Of a DNA stretch of 7,524 nt, positions 1 to 6,668 are shown in pieces. Position 1 is the stretch's first letter. Each line of letters starts with the position of its first letter. The position numbers were made by a program, and so were the translations under genes. The DNA is from NZWG01 sp964478995 (GTDB taxonomy: Bacteria > Fidelibacterota > Marinisomatia > Marinisomatales > UBA1611). The notes beneath the pieces are model-generated. The model was not told where the DNA came from. It did no database searches and saw only the letters and a program-made list of their open reading frames with translations. The stretch is taken from assembly GCA_964478995.1 (NCBI GenBank), contig CAYZJY010000085.1, positions 1 to 7,524 on the forward strand, read 5' to 3'.

Positions 1-1009
1 CCAATATATTCATTTTTAAATAAATGCATGCAAGCGCCATTATGAATGGCATAGATTGAATACTGTAACTTCCTGGATTAAAATCAGTTGCTAATGCAAT
101 CTCAACACCTGCATCTTTGAGTTTTTGATAAGGTGCATAATTAGATTTCCCTAGAAAGAATGTTGTACCAGGTAGTAAAGTTGCAATGACCTGATTATCA
201 GATAATGCATTCATGCCATCCTCGTTAACCATCATCAAGTGGTCTGCAGTGATCGACTTTATTTCTCCTGCTATTAAGGCTGAATTTGAATCCTCAAATT
301 CATCAGCATGAATTCTTGGCGTAAGACCATGCACCTTTCCCATATTTAATATTCTTCGTGTCTGATCTACGTCAAAATAACCATTTTCACAAAAAACATC
401 ATTAAATATTGCTATCCCTTGTTTTGCGACCTCAGGAATCATTTCATTGCAGATTAGATCAACATACCCCTCATGATCATCCTTAAATTCTTCTGGAAAG
501 GCATGAGCACCCATGAAAGTTGGAACCATGTCAATATGGTGGGAACGATTAACTTCATGTATAACTTTAAGCGACTTTAGCTCTGACTCTGTTGTTAAGC
601 CATATCCACTCTTACATTCTATGGTAGTTGTACCTAAGGTCAAACATCGATCCATCCGAGTTCTCAGTCTGGATATAAGATCTGATTCATCAGCATTCCT
701 GACATCTAAAACACTATTTAAAATCCCACCACCTGATGCTGCTATTTCTTCATATGTATGACCCTGTAATCTCATTTGAAATTCATCCTCTCTTGTATCA
801 TAAAAGACTGGGTGAGTATGAGGATCTACAAAACCTGGCGTCACAAGCATTTGATTACAGTCAATTGAATCTTCCACTTCTCTTAGATCATGTCCAATTT
901 CCAATATCCTATCATTTTCGATGATTATTTCAATATTCTCCTTCACCACCATTGATCCTGATCCAGAATCATAAGTAATAAACTGTCCAATATTATTGAG
1001 TTTGATCAT
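1..1009 (-). CDS. hutI: Imidazolonepropionase HutI (partial, C-terminus off the left edge)
   Basis: Third enzyme of histidine degradation: a cytosolic metal-dependent amidohydrolase that opens the imidazolone ring of 4-imidazolone-5-propionate to give N-formimino-L-glutamate. The first 336 residues are present; the family is usually a little over 400, so roughly 70-80 C-terminal residues lie outside. Visible motifs are PGFVDPHTHPVF near residues 58-69, with metal-ligand H64 and H66; a substrate loop with R73, GHTYEEIAASGGG (83-95) and CKSGYGL (132-138); HADEF (234-238) with metal H234; TADHL (254-258); LPGTTFFL (279-286); and ATDFNPGS (307-314) with metal D309. The ATG at 1009-1007 is 17 bases after the hutU stop and has no clear Shine-Dalgarno, so it is probably translated from the hutU transcript. 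The N-terminal strands before PGF match the usual family length, which supports this start. The family call is firm. Confidence 0.95.
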   Translation of the reverse strand, partial: MIKLNNIGQFITYDSGSGSMVVKENIEIIIENDRILEIGHDLREVEDSIDCNQMLVTPGFVDPHTHPVFYDTREDEFQMRLQGHTYEEIAASGGGILNSVLDVRNADESDLISRLRTRMDRCLTLGTTTIECKSGYGLTTESELKSLKVIHEVNRSHHIDMVPTFMGAHAFPEEFKDDHEGYVDLICNEMIPEVAKQGIAIFNDVFCENGYFDVDQTRRILNMGKVHGLTPRIHADEFEDSNSALIAGEIKSITADHLMMVNEDGMNALSDNQVIATLLPGTTFFLGKSNYAPYQKLKDAGVEIALATDFNPGSYSIQSMPFIMALACIYLKMNIL

Positions 1010-1026
1010 GGATATATTTAATTAGA

Positions 1027-2682
1027 CTATTTATCTAGCATAGGGATGTCAACTCCCCATTCTCTAGCATTTTTTATTGCATCTGAGTAACCAGCATCCG
1101 CATGCCTATAGATACCCATTCCAGGATCATTGGTCAATACAGCCTTTAGTCTTTGATCCATTTCATCTGTACCATCTGCCACTATGACTTGCCCTGCATG
1201 TAAGGAATAACCCATGCCTACTCCACCGCCATGGTGAAATGAGACCCAAGATGCACCGCTAGCGATATTGAGCATTGCATTTAATAATGGCCAATCTGCA
1301 ATTGCATCGCTACCGTCTTTCATTGATTCTGTCTCTCTATTGGGAGATGCGACCGATCCACAATCTAAGTGGTCTCTACCTATTGCAATTGGTGCAGATA
1401 ATACTCCATCACGGACCATTTCATTCAATGCAAGACCAAATTCTGCTCTTTGTCCATAACCCAACCAACATATTCTTGCTGGCAACCCCTGAAATCGAAC
1501 TTCCTTCTGAGCCATTTCTATCCAGTTACACAGTGCTGCATCTTCAGAAAATAACTCTAAGACCTTTTGGTCTGTTTTATAAATATCATCAGCATTACCT
1601 GATAATGCAACCCAGCGAAAAGGTCCCTTCCCCTCACAAAATAAAGGTCTGATGTAAGCAGGGACAAAACCAGGAAAGTCAAACGCATTTTCAATACCTG
1701 CTTTTTTTGCCTGAGCTCTAATGTTATTACCATAATCAAATACAATAGCACCCTTTGCCTTAAGGTCAAGCATACCTTGTACATGCTCTCCCATGGAACG
1801 TATTGCTTCATTTATGTATTTTATCTTGTCTGATTTACGTAATTGGTCTGCTTCTTCTAGACTGTAATTATTTGGAATATAGCCTACCAATTCATCATGG
1901 GCAGAAGTTTGATCGGTCACAAGGTCTGGAACAATGTCATTTTCCACCAGTCTAGGTATAATATCAGCAGCATTACCAAGAAGACCAATTGATAAGGGAT
2001 TATTATTTTTTAAAGCGTCTTGAGCCATTTCCAAGGCCTGATCCAATGAACCAGTCGAACGGTCTAAGTATTTTGTCTCAATACGCCTTTTTATTCGATG
2101 GGAATCGATCTCAATACAAATAACAACACCACCTGCCATTTTCACTGCCAGAGGTTGAGCACCGCCCATGCCTCCTAACCCAGCTGTTACAACAAGTTTT
2201 CCAACTAGATTATCTGCATTCCAATGTTTTTTTGAAGCAGCCATGAATGTTTCATAAGTACCTTGCAGTATTCCCTGAGTACCAATATATATCCAACTCC
2301 CAGCAGTCATTTGACCAAACATCATCAGACCATCTTGCTCTAATTTATTGAAATGTTCCCAATTAGCCCATTTAGGAACCAAATTAGAGTTTGCAATCAA
2401 TACACGAGGCGAATACTCATGGGTCTTTGCCACTCCAACTGGTTTTCCAGATTGAATTAATAATGTTTCATCAGGTTCTAAACGTTCTAGAGTATCTAAA
2501 ATAGCATCAAACGATTTCCAATCTCTTGCGGCCTTCCCCTTACCACCATAAACGATGAGTTCTTGTGGTAGTTCTGCAACATCAGGATCAAGATTATGTT
2601 GAATCATCCTATAGGCGGCCTCTATTTGCCAATTCTTACAATTTAAATGGGTTCCTATAGGTGGATGAATTTTACGCTTCAT
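1027..2682 (-). CDS. hutU: Urocanate hydratase HutU
   Basis: Second enzyme of histidine degradation: adds water to urocanate to give 4-imidazolone-5-propionate, using tightly bound NAD+ as an electrophile, in the cytosol. At 551 residues it has the full family length. Visible signatures are the N-terminal YGGKGKAARDW (45-55), the glycine-rich nucleotide-binding TAGLGGMGGAQPL (166-178), DQTSAHDE (257-264), FDYGNNIR (315-322), the catalytic-cysteine motif ARICWLGYGQR with C405, GRDHLDCGSVASPNRETE (435-452) and FHHGGGVGMGYS (482-493). The ATG at 2682 gives the usual MKRKIHPPIGTHL-type start; it lies 14 bases after the upstream glycosidase-like gene and lacks an obvious Shine-Dalgarno. hutI follows directly, as expected for a hut operon. 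No truncation or missing key residue is seen. Confidence 0.97.
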   Translation of the reverse strand: MKRKIHPPIGTHLNCKNWQIEAAYRMIQHNLDPDVAELPQELIVYGGKGKAARDWKSFDAILDTLERLEPDETLLIQSGKPVGVAKTHEYSPRVLIANSNLVPKWANWEHFNKLEQDGLMMFGQMTAGSWIYIGTQGILQGTYETFMAASKKHWNADNLVGKLVVTAGLGGMGGAQPLAVKMAGGVVICIEIDSHRIKRRIETKYLDRSTGSLDQALEMAQDALKNNNPLSIGLLGNAADIIPRLVENDIVPDLVTDQTSAHDELVGYIPNNYSLEEADQLRKSDKIKYINEAIRSMGEHVQGMLDLKAKGAIVFDYGNNIRAQAKKAGIENAFDFPGFVPAYIRPLFCEGKGPFRWVALSGNADDIYKTDQKVLELFSEDAALCNWIEMAQKEVRFQGLPARICWLGYGQRAEFGLALNEMVRDGVLSAPIAIGRDHLDCGSVASPNRETESMKDGSDAIADWPLLNAMLNIASGASWVSFHHGGGVGMGYSLHAGQVIVADGTDEMDQRLKAVLTNDPGMGIYRHADAGYSDAIKNAREWGVDIPMLDK

Positions 2683-2696
2683 GATTGAGAATATAC

Positions 2697-3878
2697 TTAT
2701 TTTAAATATCTTATTAACTGTTTTGCATATGAAGGATTCTTTTCGAAAACTGTATAGGAAAATATACTTATACCTCCATAGTCACTCTTCCCTGTTCTAT
2801 AAATCTTTTGTCCAGTTGATCGTGGATTTTGATTATATGCACCAATACCCATAATGATTCTATCTGTGTACTTCCGTGGTATGTTTTCACTAATGATCTT
2901 TAGGTTATTATCAAATAGTTGATTGCTGCCTGTATAATTCATTGGTACTGCCCAATCAATATAGCCGCCAGTAAGCCATAGGTCCCATTCCTGTCCAAAA
3001 GTATTCCTTGCATTATAAATATTTGGCTTTACTGCTGCTGATACAATGCAATTAGGTTGATAAGCTTTGATCCTCATGGAGGCTTTCTTAACAAACTCCG
3101 TTATTGCAGTTCTCTTAAACTCAGCAAATGATGGTTTTTCCTTGATCTTCATTGCCGGTAGGCCTGGCATTCCACTTTCATATGTCAAAAAGAATTTTAA
3201 GCCCGTTGGATTCATTCCCCAGCCAAGATCATGATATCTAATGTAATCAAAATGTATACCCCCTAGACGATAATTTTGCAGTAATTCAGTAATGATGTTT
3301 TGAAGATGAGCTTCTACCTCAGGATGAGTTGGAGCAAGGTAGAATCCTTCACCATTTATTTTTCTATCTTTTTCCATTTTCTTTAACATAAGTCCCACGT
3401 CCATTTCATCTGGTATTTTTGTATCTATCCAATCTGAGTGATTTAGAAGAGCATGTCCATCCTGGGAAGGCTTTTGTGGTGATGACCAAAGATAATAAAC
3501 ATTAAACCAAGCATGAATTCTGATCTGAGTACCTCTAGCCTTGCGTAATATGTAATCCAATGGATCAAAATCGGAATCCTTTAATAAATGAGATCGAGGA
3601 ACAAGTTTAGAATTATAGTATGCATCACCTCTTCCTCTGATCTGAACAAAAAGATGATTATAATAATTATCTTCAGCAAACTTGATAATCTCATCTATTT
3701 TTTCTGGAGTGACCATATAATCACGAACTACCCAGAGTGCTTTTACATTAAACGTCTCAGCATGTAATTCTAATTTTGGTAAAAAAAGAAGGGCAACAAG
3801 CGTTGCCCTTCTAAATAAATTCCAGAATTGTATCACAAATCTGTAGATAACTGATTGGATGCTATTCTTTATCTTCAC
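2697..3878 (-). CDS. Secreted glycosyl-hydrolase-like protein, GHL10/DUF187 family
   Basis: The protein resembles the GHL10 (DUF187) TIM-barrel family, thought to act on glycans outside the cytoplasm; substrate unknown. The domain begins near residue 46 (KALWVVRDY) and runs to the end. Family-like blocks are FVQIRGRGDAYY (77-88), IHAWFNVYYLW (121-131), the signature GGIHFDYIRYH (206-216) with likely active-site D211, YIDWAVPMNYTG (306-317) and GGISIFSYTVF (368-378). The start is uncertain. A GTG at 3878 overlaps the end of rplQ by 17 bases; a second in-frame GTG at 3836 would give a better signal peptide, with RR then a ten-residue hydrophobic core and possible cleavage after LHA (residue 40 in the long numbering). 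The next ATG (residue 55) is already inside the domain. The signal-peptide region coincides with a strong terminator hairpin, so expression may depend on readthrough. hutU follows after 14 bases, probably in the same transcript, with no obvious functional link. Confidence 0.82.
   Translation of the reverse strand: MKIKNSIQSVIYRFVIQFWNLFRRATLVALLFLPKLELHAETFNVKALWVVRDYMVTPEKIDEIIKFAEDNYYNHLFVQIRGRGDAYYNSKLVPRSHLLKDSDFDPLDYILRKARGTQIRIHAWFNVYYLWSSPQKPSQDGHALLNHSDWIDTKIPDEMDVGLMLKKMEKDRKINGEGFYLAPTHPEVEAHLQNIITELLQNYRLGGIHFDYIRYHDLGWGMNPTGLKFFLTYESGMPGLPAMKIKEKPSFAEFKRTAITEFVKKASMRIKAYQPNCIVSAAVKPNIYNARNTFGQEWDLWLTGGYIDWAVPMNYTGSNQLFDNNLKIISENIPRKYTDRIIMGIGAYNQNPRSTGQKIYRTGKSDYGGISIFSYTVFEKNPSYAKQLIRYLK
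3781..3812 (-). terminator. Intrinsic terminator after rplQ, inside the signal-peptide codons of the next gene
   Basis: On the minus strand the arms AGAAGGGCAAC and GTTGCCCTTCT form a perfect 11-bp stem around a GCTT loop, followed at once by six more Ts. The stem begins 49 bases after the rplQ stop, the classic place and shape for the end of the ribosomal operon. No T-run lies on the other side of the stem, so it should act only on minus-strand transcripts. It overlaps the glycosidase-like reading frame, where it encodes RRATLVALLF. The structure is directly visible; termination activity is inferred. Confidence 0.85.
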
Positions 3879-4254
3879 CCTGAACTTCTACCTCACCAAT
3901 CATATCAACAAACTCTATCATTGAAACCGCAGCGCAGTCATTATCTCTAAATCCAAGTTTTGTAATACGCGTATATCCACCATCTCGATTAGAAAAACTA
4001 GGACCTATATTATCAAATAATTCACGCACGACTGATTTATGACGTATTTTTTTAAGAACTTGTCTACGAGCATGTAAATCCCCGCGTTTTGCAAAAGTCA
4101 CCAAAGGTTCAATAAACACCCTAAGTTCTTTTGCTTTTGCGTCAGTAGTCTTGATTTTTTTGTGTCTAATCAATGCAGAGGCCATATTAGACATAAGTGC
4201 CTTTCTATGAGCAGTTTTTCTACTGAGTTTACGTCCAGATTTATTATGACGCAT
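3862..4254 (-). CDS. rplQ: 50S ribosomal protein L17
   Basis: Component of the large ribosomal subunit, located near the peptide exit tunnel. The 130 residues include the L17 hallmarks: the basic N-terminus MRHNKSGRKLSRKTAHRKA, IKTTDAKAKELR (34-45), FAKRGDLHARR (54-64) and the C-terminal block NRDGGYTRITKLGFR (89-103). A short acidic tail (about 120-130) follows, as in many bacteria. The ATG at 4254 is two bases after the rpoA stop, so translation is very likely coupled to rpoA, helped by a GAAGG site within the last rpoA codons. L17 after the alpha subunit is the normal end of this operon, and a terminator hairpin follows. N4 in the usually basic RHRK/RHGK start is a mild variation. Confidence 0.97.
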   Translation of the reverse strand: MRHNKSGRKLSRKTAHRKALMSNMASALIRHKKIKTTDAKAKELRVFIEPLVTFAKRGDLHARRQVLKKIRHKSVVRELFDNIGPSFSNRDGGYTRITKLGFRDNDCAAVSMIEFVDMIGEVEVQGEDKE

Positions 4255-4256
4255 AT

Positions 4257-5231
4257 TTACCCTTCTTCGGCCATAATCTTATCAACGGCCATACCAAAAT
4301 GCAATCCCATTGAATCGAGTTTTTCAACTAATTCAGTCAATGATTTACGTCCAAAATTCTTGTATTTTAGCATCTGATTTTCTTCTTTATTTACCAATTC
4401 ATGAATGAATTTTATTCCAGCAGCTTGAAGACAATTATAACTTCTCACTGAGAGTTCCATTTCATCAATTGTTTGATTCAATAATTTCCTTAGAGCCATT
4501 GTCTCATCAGAAACACCATCTGATATTTCTAGAACACTAGGATTGGAAATTGCTTCAATAAATTTTAAGTGTTCTCTTAAATAAGTTGCTGAGTAAGATA
4601 CTGCATCCTTTGCTGTAATTGACCCATCTGTAGTAACATCTAAAGATAGGATCTCAATAGATTCTTTAGCACCCGGAACAGGTTGGACATTGAAGGTTAC
4701 GTTAGTAACAGGATTAAAAATACTATCGATTGAAAGAGTCCCAACTGAAAGATTTGGTTTATCGTTAGACTCTGAAGGTACATAACCTTTGCCTATGCCA
4801 ATCCGAATTTCAATATCCAAATTACCTTTTGAGTTAACCTCAGTTATGTATTCATCTGGATTTAAAATCTCAAATTGATCACTGGCATTCTGTATATCTT
4901 GTGCTGTAAATATTTTTTTACCTTTAAGTTTAAGTGAGATTTTATCAGGCTCATTATCCATTAGTCTAAATCTAACCTTTTTTAGATTCATGATTATATC
5001 CGCGACATCATCTTTAACTCCATCTATTGTTGAGAATTCATGTTGAACTCCTTCAATCTTGACATGAGTAATTGCTGCACCTGGAATACTAGTTAATAAA
5101 ATTCGTCTCATTGCATTTCCAAGTGTTGTAGCATAACCTCGTTCTAGAGGTTGAAGAGAAAATGAACCATTATCTCCTGATTTTGTTTGTTCTTTAAAAT
5201 CAACATTTAATTCAAGTGCTTTTTTTGCCAT
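4257..5231 (-). CDS. rpoA: DNA-directed RNA polymerase alpha subunit
   Basis: The alpha subunit dimerises to nucleate assembly of core RNA polymerase, and its C-terminal domain contacts DNA and activators. At 324 residues it is near the usual length. The N-terminal domain (about 1-230) shows the dimer/assembly motif PLERGYATTLGNAMRR (28-43), the TIDGVKDDV region (68-76) and GKGYVP (147-152). A linker near 231-248 leads to the C-terminal helix-hairpin-helix domain, with ELSVRSYNCLQAAGI (259-273) and KNFGRKSLTEL (291-301). R263, N266, G294, K296 and S297 correspond to the Escherichia coli DNA-contact residues R265, N268, G296, K298 and S299, so promoter UP-element binding is probably retained. 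The ATG at 5231 is preceded by an AGGAA site. It lies between rpsD and rplQ as in most bacteria. Confidence 0.98.
   Translation of the reverse strand: MAKKALELNVDFKEQTKSGDNGSFSLQPLERGYATTLGNAMRRILLTSIPGAAITHVKIEGVQHEFSTIDGVKDDVADIIMNLKKVRFRLMDNEPDKISLKLKGKKIFTAQDIQNASDQFEILNPDEYITEVNSKGNLDIEIRIGIGKGYVPSESNDKPNLSVGTLSIDSIFNPVTNVTFNVQPVPGAKESIEILSLDVTTDGSITAKDAVSYSATYLREHLKFIEAISNPSVLEISDGVSDETMALRKLLNQTIDEMELSVRSYNCLQAAGIKFIHELVNKEENQMLKYKNFGRKSLTELVEKLDSMGLHFGMAVDKIMAEEG
4260..4265 (-). promoter_or_regulatory. Ribosome binding site of rplQ
   Basis: GAAGGG on the minus strand, inside the last codons of rpoA, sits five bases before the rplQ ATG with the rpoA stop between them. The placement supports the ATG at 4254 and coupled translation of the two genes. 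Confidence 0.45.
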
Positions 5232-5240
5232 AAACTATTT

Positions 5241-5245
5241 TTCCT
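5241..5245 (-). promoter_or_regulatory. Shine-Dalgarno site of rpoA
   Basis: AGGAA on the minus strand, nine bases before the rpoA ATG, in the 21-base gap after rpsD. This is the clearest ribosome binding site in the window and fixes the rpoA start. Confidence 0.6.
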
Positions 5246-5252
5246 ATTTCAA

Positions 5253-5870
5253 TTATTTTGAGTAAAGTTCCACAACCAATTGTTCATTGACTGTAAGTTG
5301 CATTTCATCCCTATCAGGAACTGTTTGAAAAGTTCCTCTTAATTTTGCCTTGTCTAGGCCTAACCATGTTAAATCTATATCTCCTTTAATACGACGCATG
5401 GATTCAAGGATTATATCCATTTTCCTACTTTTTTGACGTACTTCTATGACATCTCCAGATTTAAGTGTATATGAAGGAATATTTACAACTACATTATTAA
5501 CAAGGAAATGTTTATGACTTACTAACTGCCTTGCAGCAGGCCTAGAAGGTGCAAAACCAAGTCTATATACGACATTATCAAGTCGTGATTCTAATAATTG
5601 CAGCATATTTGTTCCAGTTTCACCTTTCATTTTCTCTGCCCGTTGGAAAGTTAATCGGAACTGTTTTTCTAGAAGACCGTACATAAACTTAATTTTTTGT
5701 TTTTCCTGTAATTGGATACCATAGTTCGATAATTTTGATCGTCTAGATTGACCATGTTGCCCTGGTGAATATGGTTTTCTATTTAGAAGACGATCATATT
5801 TAGGGTTACCAAAAATATTCTCACCAAACTTGCGAACGAGTTTACCTTTCGGTGTATTTAAATTTGCCAT
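5253..5870 (-). CDS. rpsD: 30S ribosomal protein S4
   Basis: Primary 16S rRNA-binding protein that starts assembly of the small-subunit body and guards decoding accuracy. In some bacteria it also represses its own operon. The 205 residues are the normal length. The N-terminal domain has the KPYSPGQHGQSRR block (32-44) and LQEKQKIKFMYGLLEKQF (54-71). The S4 RNA-binding fold (about 94-155) shows LESRLDNVVYRLGFAPSR (93-110), ARQLVSHKHFLVN (113-125) and the LKSGDVIEV turn (136-144). There is no cysteine anywhere, so this is the zinc-free form. The ATG at 5870 is five bases after the rpsK stop with no strong Shine-Dalgarno, suggesting coupling to rpsK. Placement of rpsD between rpsK and rpoA is common outside Firmicutes. 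Confidence 0.98.
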   Translation of the reverse strand: MANLNTPKGKLVRKFGENIFGNPKYDRLLNRKPYSPGQHGQSRRSKLSNYGIQLQEKQKIKFMYGLLEKQFRLTFQRAEKMKGETGTNMLQLLESRLDNVVYRLGFAPSRPAARQLVSHKHFLVNNVVVNIPSYTLKSGDVIEVRQKSRKMDIILESMRRIKGDIDLTWLGLDKAKLRGTFQTVPDRDEMQLTVNEQLVVELYSK

Positions 5871-5875
5871 AATGA

Positions 5876-6262
5876 TTATACTCTTCGTCGTTTTGGAGGT
5901 CTACAGCCATTGTGTGGTAAAGGAGTTACATCTTTTATACTTGTAATCTGCAAACCTGCCACTGCTAGAGCTCGAATAGCTGATTCCCTTCCTGAGCCAG
6001 GACCTTTGACTTCAACATCAACACTAGAAAGTCCCATTGATAAACCTGCTTGGGCCACCTTTTCTGCAGCCATGGTCGCTGCATATGCAGTACTCTTTCG
6101 ACTTCCTTTGAATCCTGATGTACCAGCCTTTTCCCAAACGATCACATTACCAAATCTATCAGTCAGTGTAACATGGGTATTATTAAATGTGGATTTAATA
6201 TGAGCAACGCCGTGCGGCTCAATATTTTTTTTCTTTTTCTTTTTTGATATTTTCTCAGCCAA
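5876..6262 (-). CDS. rpsK: 30S ribosomal protein S11 (TTG start)
   Basis: Small-subunit platform protein that lines the mRNA exit (Shine-Dalgarno) channel. It is 128 residues, close to the family norm. Motifs include VAHIKSTFNNTHVTLTD (19-35), GTSGFKGSRKST (47-58), VKGPGSGRESAIRAL (85-99) and the C-terminal PLPHNGCRPPKRRRV. The reading frame has an in-frame TGA at 6268-6266 and no ATG before codon 64, which lies well inside the conserved core. The start must therefore be TTG at 6262-6260 or the ATT just before it; TTG is more usual and has a weak GAGAG site. The N-terminus carries a lysine run, SKKKKKKN, encoded by nearly pure A. It is 21 bases after rpsM and 5 before rpsD. Confidence 0.96.
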   Translation of the reverse strand: MAEKISKKKKKKNIEPHGVAHIKSTFNNTHVTLTDRFGNVIVWEKAGTSGFKGSRKSTAYAATMAAEKVAQAGLSMGLSSVDVEVKGPGSGRESAIRALAVAGLQITSIKDVTPLPHNGCRPPKRRRV

Positions 6263-6268
6263 AATTCA

Positions 6269-6274
6269 CTCTCT
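6269..6274 (-). promoter_or_regulatory. Weak ribosome binding site of rpsK
   Basis: AGAGAG on the minus strand lies six bases before the TTG start of rpsK. It matches the anti-Shine-Dalgarno only partly (GAG core). It matters because it supports the TTG codon over the adjacent ATT as the start. Confidence 0.35.
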
Positions 6275-6283
6275 TTACTTAAT

Positions 6284-6658
6284 TTATAAACCTTTACCTA
6301 GACCTATGGTTCTTTTTTTCCCTTTTCGAGTTCTTGCATTTGTTTTTGTTCTTTGACCGTTAGATGGAAGTCCTCTTCTATGCCTAAGACCTCGATAAGC
6401 TCCAGCATCCTTTAATCGCTTTATATTCATCGCAACCTCAGACCTTAATTCACCTTCAACTTTCGAATCAAGATTTGATATGGCATTTCTTAGCCCCACG
6501 ACCTGATCTTCAGTAAGGTCTTGTACTCGGATATCTAAATCGACCTTTGCTTCTTGACATAACCTTTTTGCAGTTGTTAAACCAATGCCATGAATATAAC
6601 AAAGGGAATAAGGTACTTTTTTATTTCGTGGTATATCAACACCTACTATTCTAGCCAT
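6284..6658 (-). CDS. rpsM: 30S ribosomal protein S13
   Basis: Small-subunit head protein that contacts the P-site tRNA and forms bridges to the large subunit. The 124 residues match the family. Features are the N-terminal MARIVGVDIPRNK, the helix-hairpin-helix YIHGIGLTTAKRL (21-33), NIKRLKDAGAYRGLRHRRGLP (from 79), and the basic tail GQRTKTNARTRKGKKR (101-116), which reaches into the tRNA site. At residues 99-100 the usual VR of the PVRGQRT motif is SN. The ATG at 6658 is eight bases after the rpmJ stop, with an AGGTG site overlapping that stop. It belongs to the same transcript as rpmJ and rpsK. Confidence 0.97.
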   Translation of the reverse strand: MARIVGVDIPRNKKVPYSLCYIHGIGLTTAKRLCQEAKVDLDIRVQDLTEDQVVGLRNAISNLDSKVEGELRSEVAMNIKRLKDAGAYRGLRHRRGLPSNGQRTKTNARTRKGKKRTIGLGKGL

Positions 6659-6663
6659 TTAAA

Positions 6664-6668
6664 CACCT
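6664..6668 (-). promoter_or_regulatory. Ribosome binding site of rpsM, overlapping the rpmJ stop
   Basis: AGGTG on the minus strand begins at the second base of the rpmJ TAG stop and ends five bases before the rpsM ATG. A further AAGGA lies slightly upstream (6674-6670). The overlap suggests coupled translation of L36 and S13. Confidence 0.4.

Noticed and set aside
513..924. Two overlapping plus-strand open frames
   Set aside because: They are antisense to hutI, whose minus-strand frame is uninterrupted and carries every expected metal-binding motif.
1275..1652. Plus-strand open frame of about 125 codons
   Set aside because: It lies antisense to the highly conserved middle and C-terminal part of hutU, resembles no family I know and has no ribosome binding site; it is a shadow frame.
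3831..3843. TACAAT-like -10 box just before the terminator as a promoter for the GHL10-like gene
   Set aside because: No acceptable -35 element lies at the right distance, and AT-rich sequence gives such hexamers by chance.
5910..6203. Plus-strand open frame antisense to rpsK
   Set aside because: The minus-strand frame is clearly S11; the antisense frame has no recognisable family features.
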